From: Bacteroidia bacterium
Lineage (GTDB): Bacteria > Bacteroidota > Bacteroidia > B-17B0 > Aurantibacillaceae
Reading direction: 5' to 3'
DNA: 64,000 bases
Assembly: GCA_016787895.1 (NCBI GenBank)
Contig: JAEUTN010000016.1
Span: forward strand, 46,733 to 110,732
Positions within the stretch are counted from its first letter, which is position 1. Every line of letters begins with the position of its first letter. The notes under the pieces were generated by a model. That model searched no databases, was not told the origin of the DNA, and was given only the letters and a program-made list of their open reading frames with translations. A program made the translations under genes and the position numbers. Shown here in pieces: positions 9,601 to 16,335 of this stretch.

Positions 9601-11292
9601 GCTTACACGCCACTGAGCGGCATTACCGATCCCATCAGCTTTGGCAAAGGGTATTGGGTATATTTGGGTAATGGACAATTCACTACGAGCGACATCACCC
9701 TGGATGTTACGGGACCACTCAGGAAATCGAATCAAACCATACCCCTCAGTTACAACAATTACGGTTCACCGGTTGATGATGGCTGGAACCTGATTCACAA
9801 CCCCTACCCCTGCCCCATCAGCTGGACCGCACTCAGAGGCGCAACGGCGAATCTCGATAACGCCATTTACGTTTACAATGCCGATTTAAATTCCGGCTTG
9901 GGGGGATACGCTTCGTTTGTGAATGGAGTGAGTATACCTGCTCTTGGTTCAGGCGGCATAGGTGACGAAATACCCATTTGTCAGGGTTTTTTCGTGCATT
10001 CAACCGGTGCCACAGCCATTAATGCAAGCGAAGCGGTTAAAGTCAATACCAATCCTGTGTTTTTAAAAACCAATGCTCAGAGCAGTCCCAATACAAACCC
10101 TGCACCATTGCTCAGGTTAAAATTAAAAGATACGCTTACGCGTGACGAATGTGCTGTATACATTGAAAACAATGCCGGTTCAGGATTTGATCAGGCCTAC
10201 GATGCTTTTAAACTTAACAGCACCGATCCCACTGCGCCAAGCATCGCTTTGAAAAAAGACACGGTGTTTTTTGCCATCAACGGTGTTCCTCCTGTTAACG
10301 GAACTTACAGCACCGAGGTAAAAGTAACAACCGGTACCTCCGGCCAATACAGCATTAGCGCCTGTGATTTCGGAGGATTCCCATCAGGCGCCTGCCTTCG
10401 TTTGTTTGATAAATACACCAGTTCTACTCACGATTTGCGCAGCGGAGATTACAGCTTTTGGCTTTACGATACAACGTCGACTGCGCGATTTGTGCTGAGC
10501 ATTGAACTGAATGCGCTGAGTGCTTCTACCCTGGTGATGCAACCCGCTTGTTCCTCCCCTCAGTCGGCTTGGATAAGTGCCATCGGTAATTCGCAGGGCC
10601 CCTGGAATTACATTTGGAAAGACCAATTCAATACACTGCTGAAAACCAGCCTGAACAAAGCAGTAGCGGATACTCTCAGCCAATTAAACAGTGGCCAATA
10701 TCATGTGGAAATCACTACTGTTGGTCAATGCGATCAGTTCGAAACCGATTTTAGTATCCAGAGTATCACCCTGCCTGTTGCCGGATTTAACTGTGCCGAT
10801 AGTTTAGATCTGGAGACCAACCAGCTGATTCAATTTACCAACACTTCCACCAATGCCACAACGTTTAGTTGGAATTTTGGAGATGGATTCGGTTTTTCTA
10901 CCGGTACTAACGGTGTTTATACTTACACTTCTGCGGGCGATTACACCGTTGAACTTATTGCTGAAAGCGCTCAATCCTGTTTGGATACCGCCAAAAAACA
11001 CATTCGGGTACACAAAACCATTACCGGCCTGCAAGAGTTAAACCAGTTTACAGGTTATAATTTAAAGACACTGGGCGCTAATGTATTTCTTTTAGAAAGT
11101 CAAAGTGCCCTTGATAAGACTATTGAACTGCGCGTGCTGGATGTGTTAGGAAAAACAGTGATACACACCCGGGCAGAAAAAAACCAAAGCCTGAGTGTGG
11201 AGTTGAATTTAAATTCCTTCGCAAAAGGAGTCTACTTTTTGAACCTATACAGCCCTGCTGAAGTTAAGGCTATCAAACTCCTGGTGCAATAA
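6625..11292 (+). CDS. Large T9SS-exported surface protein with Fn3 and PKD domains
   Basis: 1555 residues. A signal peptide is followed by a beta-rich region, a fibronectin type III domain at about residues 270-355 (MTLNWSNW, then TTYFWRVYAV), a long Ser/Thr/Asn/Gly-rich repetitive beta region (about 360-960, many sGNwnnTG-like strands, likely a right-handed beta solenoid), a C-terminal section with FISCSTCPDG, and a PKD domain near 1400-1460 (FSWNFGDGFGFSTG). The last 80 residues (LRVLDVLGKTVIHTRAE to GVYFLNLYSP) are a type A T9SS sorting signal. An adhesin or matrix role is likely. The start is the TTG at 6625; a TAAATTCA box lies two bases upstream, but no ATG offers a signal peptide nearby. 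Confidence 0.85.
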   Translation: MNAFGKFCFFCSFLFLSLLLPTGIAYSQTLVNYSSARNTGIPYTSISGTGSTFSSWRNTGANSQDDNRSVFTSIGFDFWYLGVRYTQFSASTNGFIDFSSSTDDGGPQADDFGYSNAAFTTANVNNSTRPAIAPFYDDLTTQGGVDPIGTSIKYQLSGVAPNRTLTVEWINMAVFGNVSPSLNFQVQLLETSGILKVNYGTMNPGNFTFSFSMGLNGVTISNTPTAAQLKMLQTVNGTTFNNTVQNNLASMPAANSQYVFTPVSPTPVSGNLTFSGVSQTGMTLNWSNWASNELGYVIYNSTDGVNYSFVTQTAANAISSAITGLNPSTTYFWRVYAVTEGALSTALTGTQATLGAGNKVSLNSGNWNTANTWTPNGVPTAGDNVSISNGHVVLINTNAVCNGLTVGAGTGSTLQFSGAARNMTVNNNLVLNTNAVFQVDPNSNNTHQLTVEGNISNNGRISFSVDANSLCNLTMSSFTNQSISGNGTNVFNLITQNTGSSKSNLLDISCRTFSAASNFLTLNAGTFKLSTTDPVNITPFTGATTISNICGLWLNSSNAIMNTGAGLTLSGGLSVSGGTFNLGNAADEDLFSNGGEVILSSGALNVGGKYYSTGINNISFFTINGGTLTVPVFGSNSTTDAPFQVTGVGSEFDMTGGVIVIQREGGTGAQDLGFINTGASSGIVSGGTLQIGNAATPSGQSISINSSAQIGNLSLNSANATAVINTNSLQIINDVLIASGNLNDNGLNIALGGNWNNTGGSYANGNGTVIFNSAGSAQTLFKSGGETFNNLLFSGAGIKTFGSAVSAKGFTISPGAAVDVTASNHQLSLSGNFINSGSFNARNGTVLLNGTTLQTIGGSSISDFYNLSLNNAVGSSLSASENLLNVLSISNGTFNTNGQNFTMVSTAGNTARVAQITGSGDIIGNVTVQRFAPGGTTGWAFIGTPLSSSPTLQDWDDDIFISCSTCPDGSAGGFLSIYTYNEAATGLVDDATAYTPLSGITDPISFGKGYWVYLGNGQFTTSDITLDVTGPLRKSNQTIPLSYNNYGSPVDDGWNLIHNPYPCPISWTALRGATANLDNAIYVYNADLNSGLGGYASFVNGVSIPALGSGGIGDEIPICQGFFVHSTGATAINASEAVKVNTNPVFLKTNAQSSPNTNPAPLLRLKLKDTLTRDECAVYIENNAGSGFDQAYDAFKLNSTDPTAPSIALKKDTVFFAINGVPPVNGTYSTEVKVTTGTSGQYSISACDFGGFPSGACLRLFDKYTSSTHDLRSGDYSFWLYDTTSTARFVLSIELNALSASTLVMQPACSSPQSAWISAIGNSQGPWNYIWKDQFNTLLKTSLNKAVADTLSQLNSGQYHVEITTVGQCDQFETDFSIQSITLPVAGFNCADSLDLETNQLIQFTNTSTNATTFSWNFGDGFGFSTGTNGVYTYTSAGDYTVELIAESAQSCLDTAKKHIRVHKTITGLQELNQFTGYNLKTLGANVFLLESQSALDKTIELRVLDVLGKTVIHTRAEKNQSLSVELNLNSFAKGVYFLNLYSPAEVKAIKLLVQ

Positions 11293-11309
11293 ACGCGCAA
11301 ACCAGAAGG

Positions 11310-12548
11310 CTATTCTGCAATAATTAATTTTTTGTTGATTGGCTTTTGATCAGGCATAACAACTGTGAGGGTATAACTGCCCTTTTTAAACTGAGCCAGG
11401 TCAATTTCGAAGGCATTGGTATTTGCTCCGTTCTGTATTAAAATTAGCCGACCACTGATGTCTCTGATTTCAGCAGAATAATTTGTACCGGTGTTTAATT
11501 TCACAAAAAGTCTTGTGTTTGCCGGATTCGGAAAAATGGTAAGTTGATCAGCCAATTGGTTTTCCTTCACACCCGTAAGTCCACTTTGTTTTGGTTTCGG
11601 ACAAATTGCGCAGCTGTAATTCATTTCAAAAAAATTATTGTTCATGGCGGGGTTGGTAAGTGTAGGACTGCTGAGCACCATGCCGGTTTGCAAACTAACG
11701 CCTAATAATTGCTGGTTACCATTCATAAAATGATAGATTTTATTATAAGGGTCAAGACTGGCATTTGCTACCATGATACCTGAGGCTAAGGAGTTTGGAG
11801 AGATGATTGTGACCGAACCCGACGGTGAAAATTTAGCAAGGTAAACGGAGGAAAGCGCAGGATTGAGGGCAAGACCATAAAGTGTAGAATCGGATTTGTC
11901 ATAAAAAATACCACTGTAATTATAACTCACGGTTGAAGAGGGAACACTTAAGGGGGCTGAGGAAACGATAGTACCCGTGCTTAAACTCACTCCAACAATC
12001 GTATTTTGGGAAAAATAATAAAACACCTGATTGTAAGGATCAATGGTAACATTGTTGATTTGCAAGGAGGCACTCACCGCGTTTTGAGAAATGGTGGTGA
12101 CAACACCGTTGGCGGGATTGACCTTCGCCAAATAAACCCCCGACATGCCTACCGTTTGCAAGGCATAAATGGTGGTATCACCGCAATTAAAATACATGTT
12201 GAATAAATTTCCGGGATTGCTCAGGGTCAGGCTTTGGCTCGATACTAAGGAACCCGTATTCAGGTCCAATCCAATTATTTGATTTGAACCACCCACTAAA
12301 TAAAATACTTTATTGTAGGGGTCGATGGTTGAATTGCCAATTTGTATCCCCATCCCCGAAACGCTACCGCTGTTGGCTGAGTTGCTGAGCAAACCCGTTG
12401 TAGTGTTAACACGTAAAAGATGAATGTTGCTTACCGGGGCAATGGTTGGACCTGAAATGGAGATGTTAAGCCCATAAAGTACAGAGTCGACCTGGGCTTT
12501 GCCTCCAAAAACGAAAAGCATGGAGAATAAACAAAGGATTTTTTTCAT
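11310..12548 (-). CDS. T9SS type A cargo protein with beta-propeller-like repeats
   Basis: 412 residues with signal peptide MKKILCLFSMLFVFGGKAQ. The body has four repeats of about 90 residues, recognisable by the recurring TIDPYNKVFYL / TIDPYNQVFYY / SLDPYNKIYHF element with a following GVSLQTG-type strand, the layout of a beta-propeller. After CAICPKPKQSG, the C-terminus (LTIFPNPANTRLFVKL, then EIRDISGRLI and GSYTLTVVMP) is a textbook type A T9SS sorting domain. It converges on the 1555-residue protein with only 17 bases between stops. Ligand or role unknown. Confidence 0.85.
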   Translation of the reverse strand: MKKILCLFSMLFVFGGKAQVDSVLYGLNISISGPTIAPVSNIHLLRVNTTTGLLSNSANSGSVSGMGIQIGNSTIDPYNKVFYLVGGSNQIIGLDLNTGSLVSSQSLTLSNPGNLFNMYFNCGDTTIYALQTVGMSGVYLAKVNPANGVVTTISQNAVSASLQINNVTIDPYNQVFYYFSQNTIVGVSLSTGTIVSSAPLSVPSSTVSYNYSGIFYDKSDSTLYGLALNPALSSVYLAKFSPSGSVTIISPNSLASGIMVANASLDPYNKIYHFMNGNQQLLGVSLQTGMVLSSPTLTNPAMNNNFFEMNYSCAICPKPKQSGLTGVKENQLADQLTIFPNPANTRLFVKLNTGTNYSAEIRDISGRLILIQNGANTNAFEIDLAQFKKGSYTLTVVMPDQKPINKKLIIAE

Positions 12549-12640
12549 GGCTTGAAAGAAAAATTTACGTTTTTTATCAGAAACAACCGCTATTACACCA
12601 TACGCTCTCCAACCATAAATGGTTGGTGGAAATTCAACCT

Positions 12641-12988
12641 TTATTCCCCAAGAATATCCGTGGCTTCCTTTTTAGAAGGGACAACTTTAAAAAGGGTGTG
12701 CAGTTTGGTAATTAAAATCAGTTCGTTGATTTTTTTGTTCATGTTAAACAGTACCGCCTCCCCTCCTCCAACACGGGCTTTGGTAAGCAACTGTATGAGC
12801 GTGTTTAATCCGCTGCTGTTCATGTAAATCAGGCTTTCAAGGTCAATGGCCCATTTGTTGCAGCCGGACGCAGCCAGTTCCCCGGCCTTTTCAATCAATT
12901 CATTGGCCTGGCTTTTGTCTACCAGATTTCCGCTTAACGCGATAATGGCTTTGTTGCCTTGCTGATCAATTGTAAATTCAAATACCAT
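12641..12988 (-). CDS. STAS-domain protein, anti-sigma factor antagonist-like
   Basis: 115 residues spanning one STAS domain. The segment DLESLIYMNSSGLNTLIQLL carries the signature in which the first Ser (of NSSGL) is the phosphorylation site of SpoIIAA-type antagonists. Such proteins bind a switch kinase or anti-sigma factor and release it when dephosphorylated. No kinase partner is encoded here. It lies 3 bases downstream of the Fur-family gene, so the two are probably one transcript, an unusual pairing that could link a metal or peroxide cue to a partner-switching relay (inference). Confidence 0.87.
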   Translation of the reverse strand: MVFEFTIDQQGNKAIIALSGNLVDKSQANELIEKAGELAASGCNKWAIDLESLIYMNSSGLNTLIQLLTKARVGGGEAVLFNMNKKINELILITKLHTLFKVVPSKKEATDILGE

Positions 12989-12991
12989 GGT

Positions 12992-13462
12992 TTACTTTTT
13001 ATAGTTTTGACAGTTGCCCGTTTCGCTCAGGCGTTTGCATTTGGCGAAAAAATTCAGTGAGTGGTGCATAACCCTGAAATTCAGCATCTCTTCGGTTGAC
13101 CGCTGAATTTGCATAATCCTGGGGTCGCAAAACTCAAATACCTTCTCACAATCGGTACAAATCAGGTGGTCGTGCTGTTTGTACTTATACGCCTTCTCAA
13201 ATTGGGCCAGGTTTTTTCCGAACTGGTGTTTAATCACCAATCCTGCTGACTGAAGAATTTCTATATTATTGTATAAGGTTGCCCGGCTCACCCTGTATTT
13301 TTTATTTTTCATCATCAGGTACAGTTGTTCGATATCGAAATGCCCTTCGTGAGAATAAATCTCATTCAGTATGGCAAAACGCTCCGAGGTCTTTCTGTGC
13401 CCATTGGCTTCGAGGTATTCTGTTAAGATTTTAGTAACCGCTTCTTTTATCTCCTGGCTCAT
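12992..13462 (-). CDS. Fur-family transcriptional regulator
   Basis: 156 residues. The N-terminal winged helix (about 20-90) includes [20 protein letters not shown] and the recognition helix region [14 protein letters not shown]. The C-terminal metal/dimer domain holds [17 protein letters not shown] (regulatory-site histidines and a CxxC) and a second Cys pair in [18 protein letters not shown], the structural zinc site. It could be a Fur, PerR or Zur type regulator; the sequence alone does not settle the metal. First gene of a two-gene unit with the STAS gene. Confidence 0.92.
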   Translation of the reverse strand: MSQEIKEAVTKILTEYLEANGHRKTSERFAILNEIYSHEGHFDIEQLYLMMKNKKYRVSRATLYNNIEILQSAGLVIKHQFGKNLAQFEKAYKYKQHDHLICTDCEKVFEFCDPRIMQIQRSTEEMLNFRVMHHSLNFFAKCKRLSETGNCQNYKK

Positions 13463-13472
13463 ATCAGCGATT

Positions 13473-13504
13473 CTAAATTAAGTAAATTTTGAACTTTGTG
13501 CAAA
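13473..13504 (-). promoter_or_regulatory. Promoter of the Fur-STAS unit
   Basis: Minus strand TTTG (13504-13501), 20 bases, then TAATTTAG (13480-13473), one mismatch from TAnnTTTG. It ends 10 bases before the Fur start. Confidence 0.55.
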
Positions 13505-13535
13505 TCCGAGTCGCAAAGGCATTGCAACAATTGTT

Positions 13536-13543
13536 TACATTTG
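13536..13543 (+). promoter_or_regulatory. -7 box of the NlpC/P60 gene
   Basis: TACATTTG matches the consensus exactly and ends 6 bases before ATG 13550. The position rules out start codons further upstream in the open frame. Confidence 0.6.
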
Positions 13544-13549
13544 TTTTCT

Positions 13550-14332
13550 ATGTCGTTTGGTATTTGTTTGTTTTCCTGCATTCCCGCTAAAAAAGAAGCC
13601 TCTCACAGCAGTGAGATGGTGACGCAGTTACTGTTCGGAGAACGTTATAAGGTACTGAAACAGGAAGGGGACTGGTTACAGATCATCACAATTTCAGATA
13701 ACTACACCTGTTTTATTCACCACAAACAACACCAGGCTTTGGCTGATAAAGAACAGGCTGAACTCGAAAAACATACCCAGGTATATGTCAAAGACATCGT
13801 TCAAACCGTGTTCAGCAAATCTGAAAACATCCATTTTCCGGTTACCATAGGATCGCAATTACCGCATTTTAACAATGGTGATTTTTCCATTGGCCAAAAC
13901 GTCTATCATTACGACGGCCACCTGGCTTTCTCGAATGAAAAAAAAACCGCTAAAGAACTTCTTGACACGGCCTTTTTATTTTTGCACGCCCCCTACCTTT
14001 GGGGCGGACGGTCTCCGTTTGGATTGGATTGCAGCGGGTTTACCCAATTGGTGTTTAAACTCAACGGGTATACACTTCCAAGAGACGCCTACCAACAGGT
14101 GGAATTGGGAAAACCATTGAGTTTTGTTGAGGAGGCGGAAGCCGGGGACCTGGCCTTTTTTGACAATGAGGATGGCCGCATTGTGCATGTTGGCCTCCTG
14201 CTCAGCAACAAAGAAATCATACACGCCAGTGGGTCGGTGCGCATTGACCCTTTTGACCACTACGGCATCTTTAACCGCCAGCAAAACAAGGGGTATTCCC
14301 ATACCCTGAGGGTCATTAAACGCCTGCTTTAA
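13550..14332 (+). CDS. NlpC/P60 family peptidoglycan endopeptidase
   Basis: Cuts the D-glutamyl to meso-diaminopimelate bond in cell-wall peptides. 260 residues from ATG 13550. The N-terminus (GICLFSCIPAKKEASH, then SEMVTQLLFGE) is a bacterial SH3-like domain; its start fits the usual Bacteroidota form of this protein, which begins with M-x-x-G-I-C. The C-terminal catalytic domain has C161 in FGLDCSGFTQLVF, H213 in RIVHVGLLL and H225 in EIIHASGSV, the expected Cys-His-His triad. There is no clear signal peptide, a common feature of this Bacteroidota subgroup; the export route is uncertain. Transcribed divergently from fur. Confidence 0.92.
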   Translation: MSFGICLFSCIPAKKEASHSSEMVTQLLFGERYKVLKQEGDWLQIITISDNYTCFIHHKQHQALADKEQAELEKHTQVYVKDIVQTVFSKSENIHFPVTIGSQLPHFNNGDFSIGQNVYHYDGHLAFSNEKKTAKELLDTAFLFLHAPYLWGGRSPFGLDCSGFTQLVFKLNGYTLPRDAYQQVELGKPLSFVEEAEAGDLAFFDNEDGRIVHVGLLLSNKEIIHASGSVRIDPFDHYGIFNRQQNKGYSHTLRVIKRLL

Positions 14333-14442
14333 GACCGTTTCAGCTCACAGGCCCGGTTATGGCCCCACTTTTGTGAATAATTTTCAATTTACGGGTCCTA
14401 AGGTCCTGCTCTTCTTAGTATCTTTAGGTTTACACTGCGCTG

Positions 14443-15813
14443 TTGCACTTGAGTAAACAAAAACTATATACCCGATTACAGAGAGCCTTCCCGCTTGCGC
14501 TTGTACTTGTGGCTTTCGTATTTTTCCGACCCCTCTGTTTGTTATCTCAAACCGAACAAAACAAAGCCTTTCTTGATAAAAAAGCGACCAAAACCCTGGT
14601 GGACACCCTGGCGTTTCAGCTAAGAAAATATTATGTTTTTAAGGAAGCTGCCAACCGCATGGGAGCCTACATTCAGAAACGTTATAAAGAAGGCGCATAC
14701 AACAACATCACCGATCCGCATATTCTGGCCGGCCAACTGACAAAAGATGTGAGCTCTGTACATTTGGACGAACATTTTCACGTAGAATACAATCCTGAAA
14801 TTGCTAAGGAGCTGTCGGGTGAAATAGAGGATGTGCCCAAATACGTGGAAGGCAAACTCAATAAAGAAAGAGAGAAGAATTTTGGATTTAAAAAAGTGGA
14901 GATCCTGAATGGAAACATTGGATACCTCGAGATCAGCTCCTTTTCACGTCTTAACCCCTACTCCAAACAAGCCGCAGATGCCGCGCTTCAGCTTATTTCC
15001 AACAGCTCGGCTTTGATAATTGACCTGCGGTACGGTGTGGGCGGTTCATTAGACATGGTGACCTATTTGATTAGTCACTTTTTTAAAGAAAAAACACTCA
15101 TCATGGACATTTTTTTAAGAAGTGAACGCGACACCTTGCATTATTACACCACACCCGATTCTCTGCCTGGCCGTTTGTGTGAAATTCCCATCTATATTTT
15201 AACCAGTTACAAAACCTTTTCAGCTGCCGAAGCCCTCACCTATGGTTTGCAATCGCAAGGCCGGGCCACGGTGGTAGGAGAAGTGACCCGCGGAGGCGCG
15301 CACACGGTAAAATACAGAAATTTAACCAGCGGGTTTATCGGTGACATTCCCTTTGGTGTTGCCAGAAACCCGATTACCAAAACCAACTGGGAGAAAATAG
15401 GCATTACCCCGGATGTGATGGTGAATGAAAACAAAGCCCTTGAAACTGCCGAAATACAAATTTTTGAAAAAGCAAGGCTGAAAGCAAATACGGAAGAGGA
15501 GAGAAAAAAATTAGACTGGGAATTTGATCTTCTTCAATCCATCAATCATCCCTATGAAATGGATAGTCTCTCTTTCCGGAAACACTGTGGCGATTATGGA
15601 CCTTACACCATTTATTATTCCAAAGGCAATTTGTGTTATCAAAAAGTAGGTAAGGCGGTGTTTACCCTCCTGCCTTTAAACGAAACCACCATGAAGGTCA
15701 AAGGAAACGACAGTTTTAGAATTGAATTTGTGATGAATCAGGCCGGGGTTTGCGTTTCAATCATCACACACTATGATGACGGACGTAAGGAGGTTGCGCT
15801 GCGAAGCCTTTAA
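14443..15813 (+). CDS. S41 family (C-terminal processing) peptidase
   Basis: Periplasmic serine protease of the tail-specific family. 456 residues with a signal/anchor helix (about 17-35). GYLEISSFS and ALIIDLRYGVGGSLDMV are the core S41 strands. S260 in YKTFSAAEALTYGL is the nucleophile and VVGEVTRGGAH follows, as in S41 proteins without an obvious PDZ domain. The last 80 residues form a beta domain (YSKGNLCYQKVGKAVFTLLP) seen in retinol-binding-protein-like peptidases of this group. The start is the TTG at 14443, as no ATG lies before the signal peptide; TATCTTTA lies 16 bases upstream. Monocistronic. Confidence 0.88.
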   Translation: MHLSKQKLYTRLQRAFPLALVLVAFVFFRPLCLLSQTEQNKAFLDKKATKTLVDTLAFQLRKYYVFKEAANRMGAYIQKRYKEGAYNNITDPHILAGQLTKDVSSVHLDEHFHVEYNPEIAKELSGEIEDVPKYVEGKLNKEREKNFGFKKVEILNGNIGYLEISSFSRLNPYSKQAADAALQLISNSSALIIDLRYGVGGSLDMVTYLISHFFKEKTLIMDIFLRSERDTLHYYTTPDSLPGRLCEIPIYILTSYKTFSAAEALTYGLQSQGRATVVGEVTRGGAHTVKYRNLTSGFIGDIPFGVARNPITKTNWEKIGITPDVMVNENKALETAEIQIFEKARLKANTEEERKKLDWEFDLLQSINHPYEMDSLSFRKHCGDYGPYTIYYSKGNLCYQKVGKAVFTLLPLNETTMKVKGNDSFRIEFVMNQAGVCVSIITHYDDGRKEVALRSL

Positions 15814-15857
15814 ATACAAACACGAACAGGGTGGAACGCCTTAAGTTTTTTTTAGAA

Positions 15858-15885
15858 TTGAAAAGAAAAAATTGCATTACATTTG
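15858..15885 (+). promoter_or_regulatory. Promoter of the inorganic-carbon uptake operon
   Basis: TTG (15858-15860), 17 bases, TACATTTG (15878-15885), an exact TTG-N17-23-TAnnTTTG match. It ends 9 bases before the TTG start of the small protein that opens the dab cluster. Confidence 0.65.
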
Positions 15886-15894
15886 TAGCTGTTT

Positions 15895-16248
15895 TTGAAA
15901 ACAATTAAACACATACTCGGTTTTTCACAGCTGTTCATCTTCCTGGCATTCATAGCCATTGGTGGCCTGCAGGACCTTTTACAATCCGAAAAAAACACAG
16001 AACCCGATTATCTTCACATAAGCGTTCAACACAAAGCATCCAGCAGTATTGAACAGGGCATCTATGAAATTGACCTTGAAAAGGAATCAGAAGGTGAAAA
16101 ATTTCTCAAACACGCCTCCGGCTTATCTTCCTCTCAAACCATTCTCGCGGCAGCCAACAGCACTGCCTGCAGAACCATAAAACAACTTCCTCACACCCTT
16201 CTTCACGCCAGACCCATCTTTCTGGAGTTACGTACTTTCCGTATTTGA
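15895..16248 (+). CDS. Small membrane-anchored protein at the head of the dab operon (unrecognised)
   Basis: 117 residues from TTG 15895 (MKTIKHILGFSQLFIFLAF). One hydrophobic segment at about 10-28 (signal peptide or anchor), then an acidic stretch (EIDLEKESEGEK), a Ser/Ala-rich linker and a basic aromatic tail (LLHARPIFLELRTFRI). I do not recognise a family. Two other proteins of like size and build stand before the SulP genes at 20702 and 24348. The position directly upstream of dabA, and the nearby promoter, suggest a role in the carbon transport locus, perhaps as a subunit or a regulatory leader protein (inference). Confidence 0.65.
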   Translation: MKTIKHILGFSQLFIFLAFIAIGGLQDLLQSEKNTEPDYLHISVQHKASSSIEQGIYEIDLEKESEGEKFLKHASGLSSSQTILAAANSTACRTIKQLPHTLLHARPIFLELRTFRI

Positions 16249-16335
16249 TGTTTAGTTGAGGTTTGGGTTCAAACATCCGACCACAGACCTTTTCCCGTTT
16301 TTGTTATTAACACAAACAAACATCATTTACTGAAT

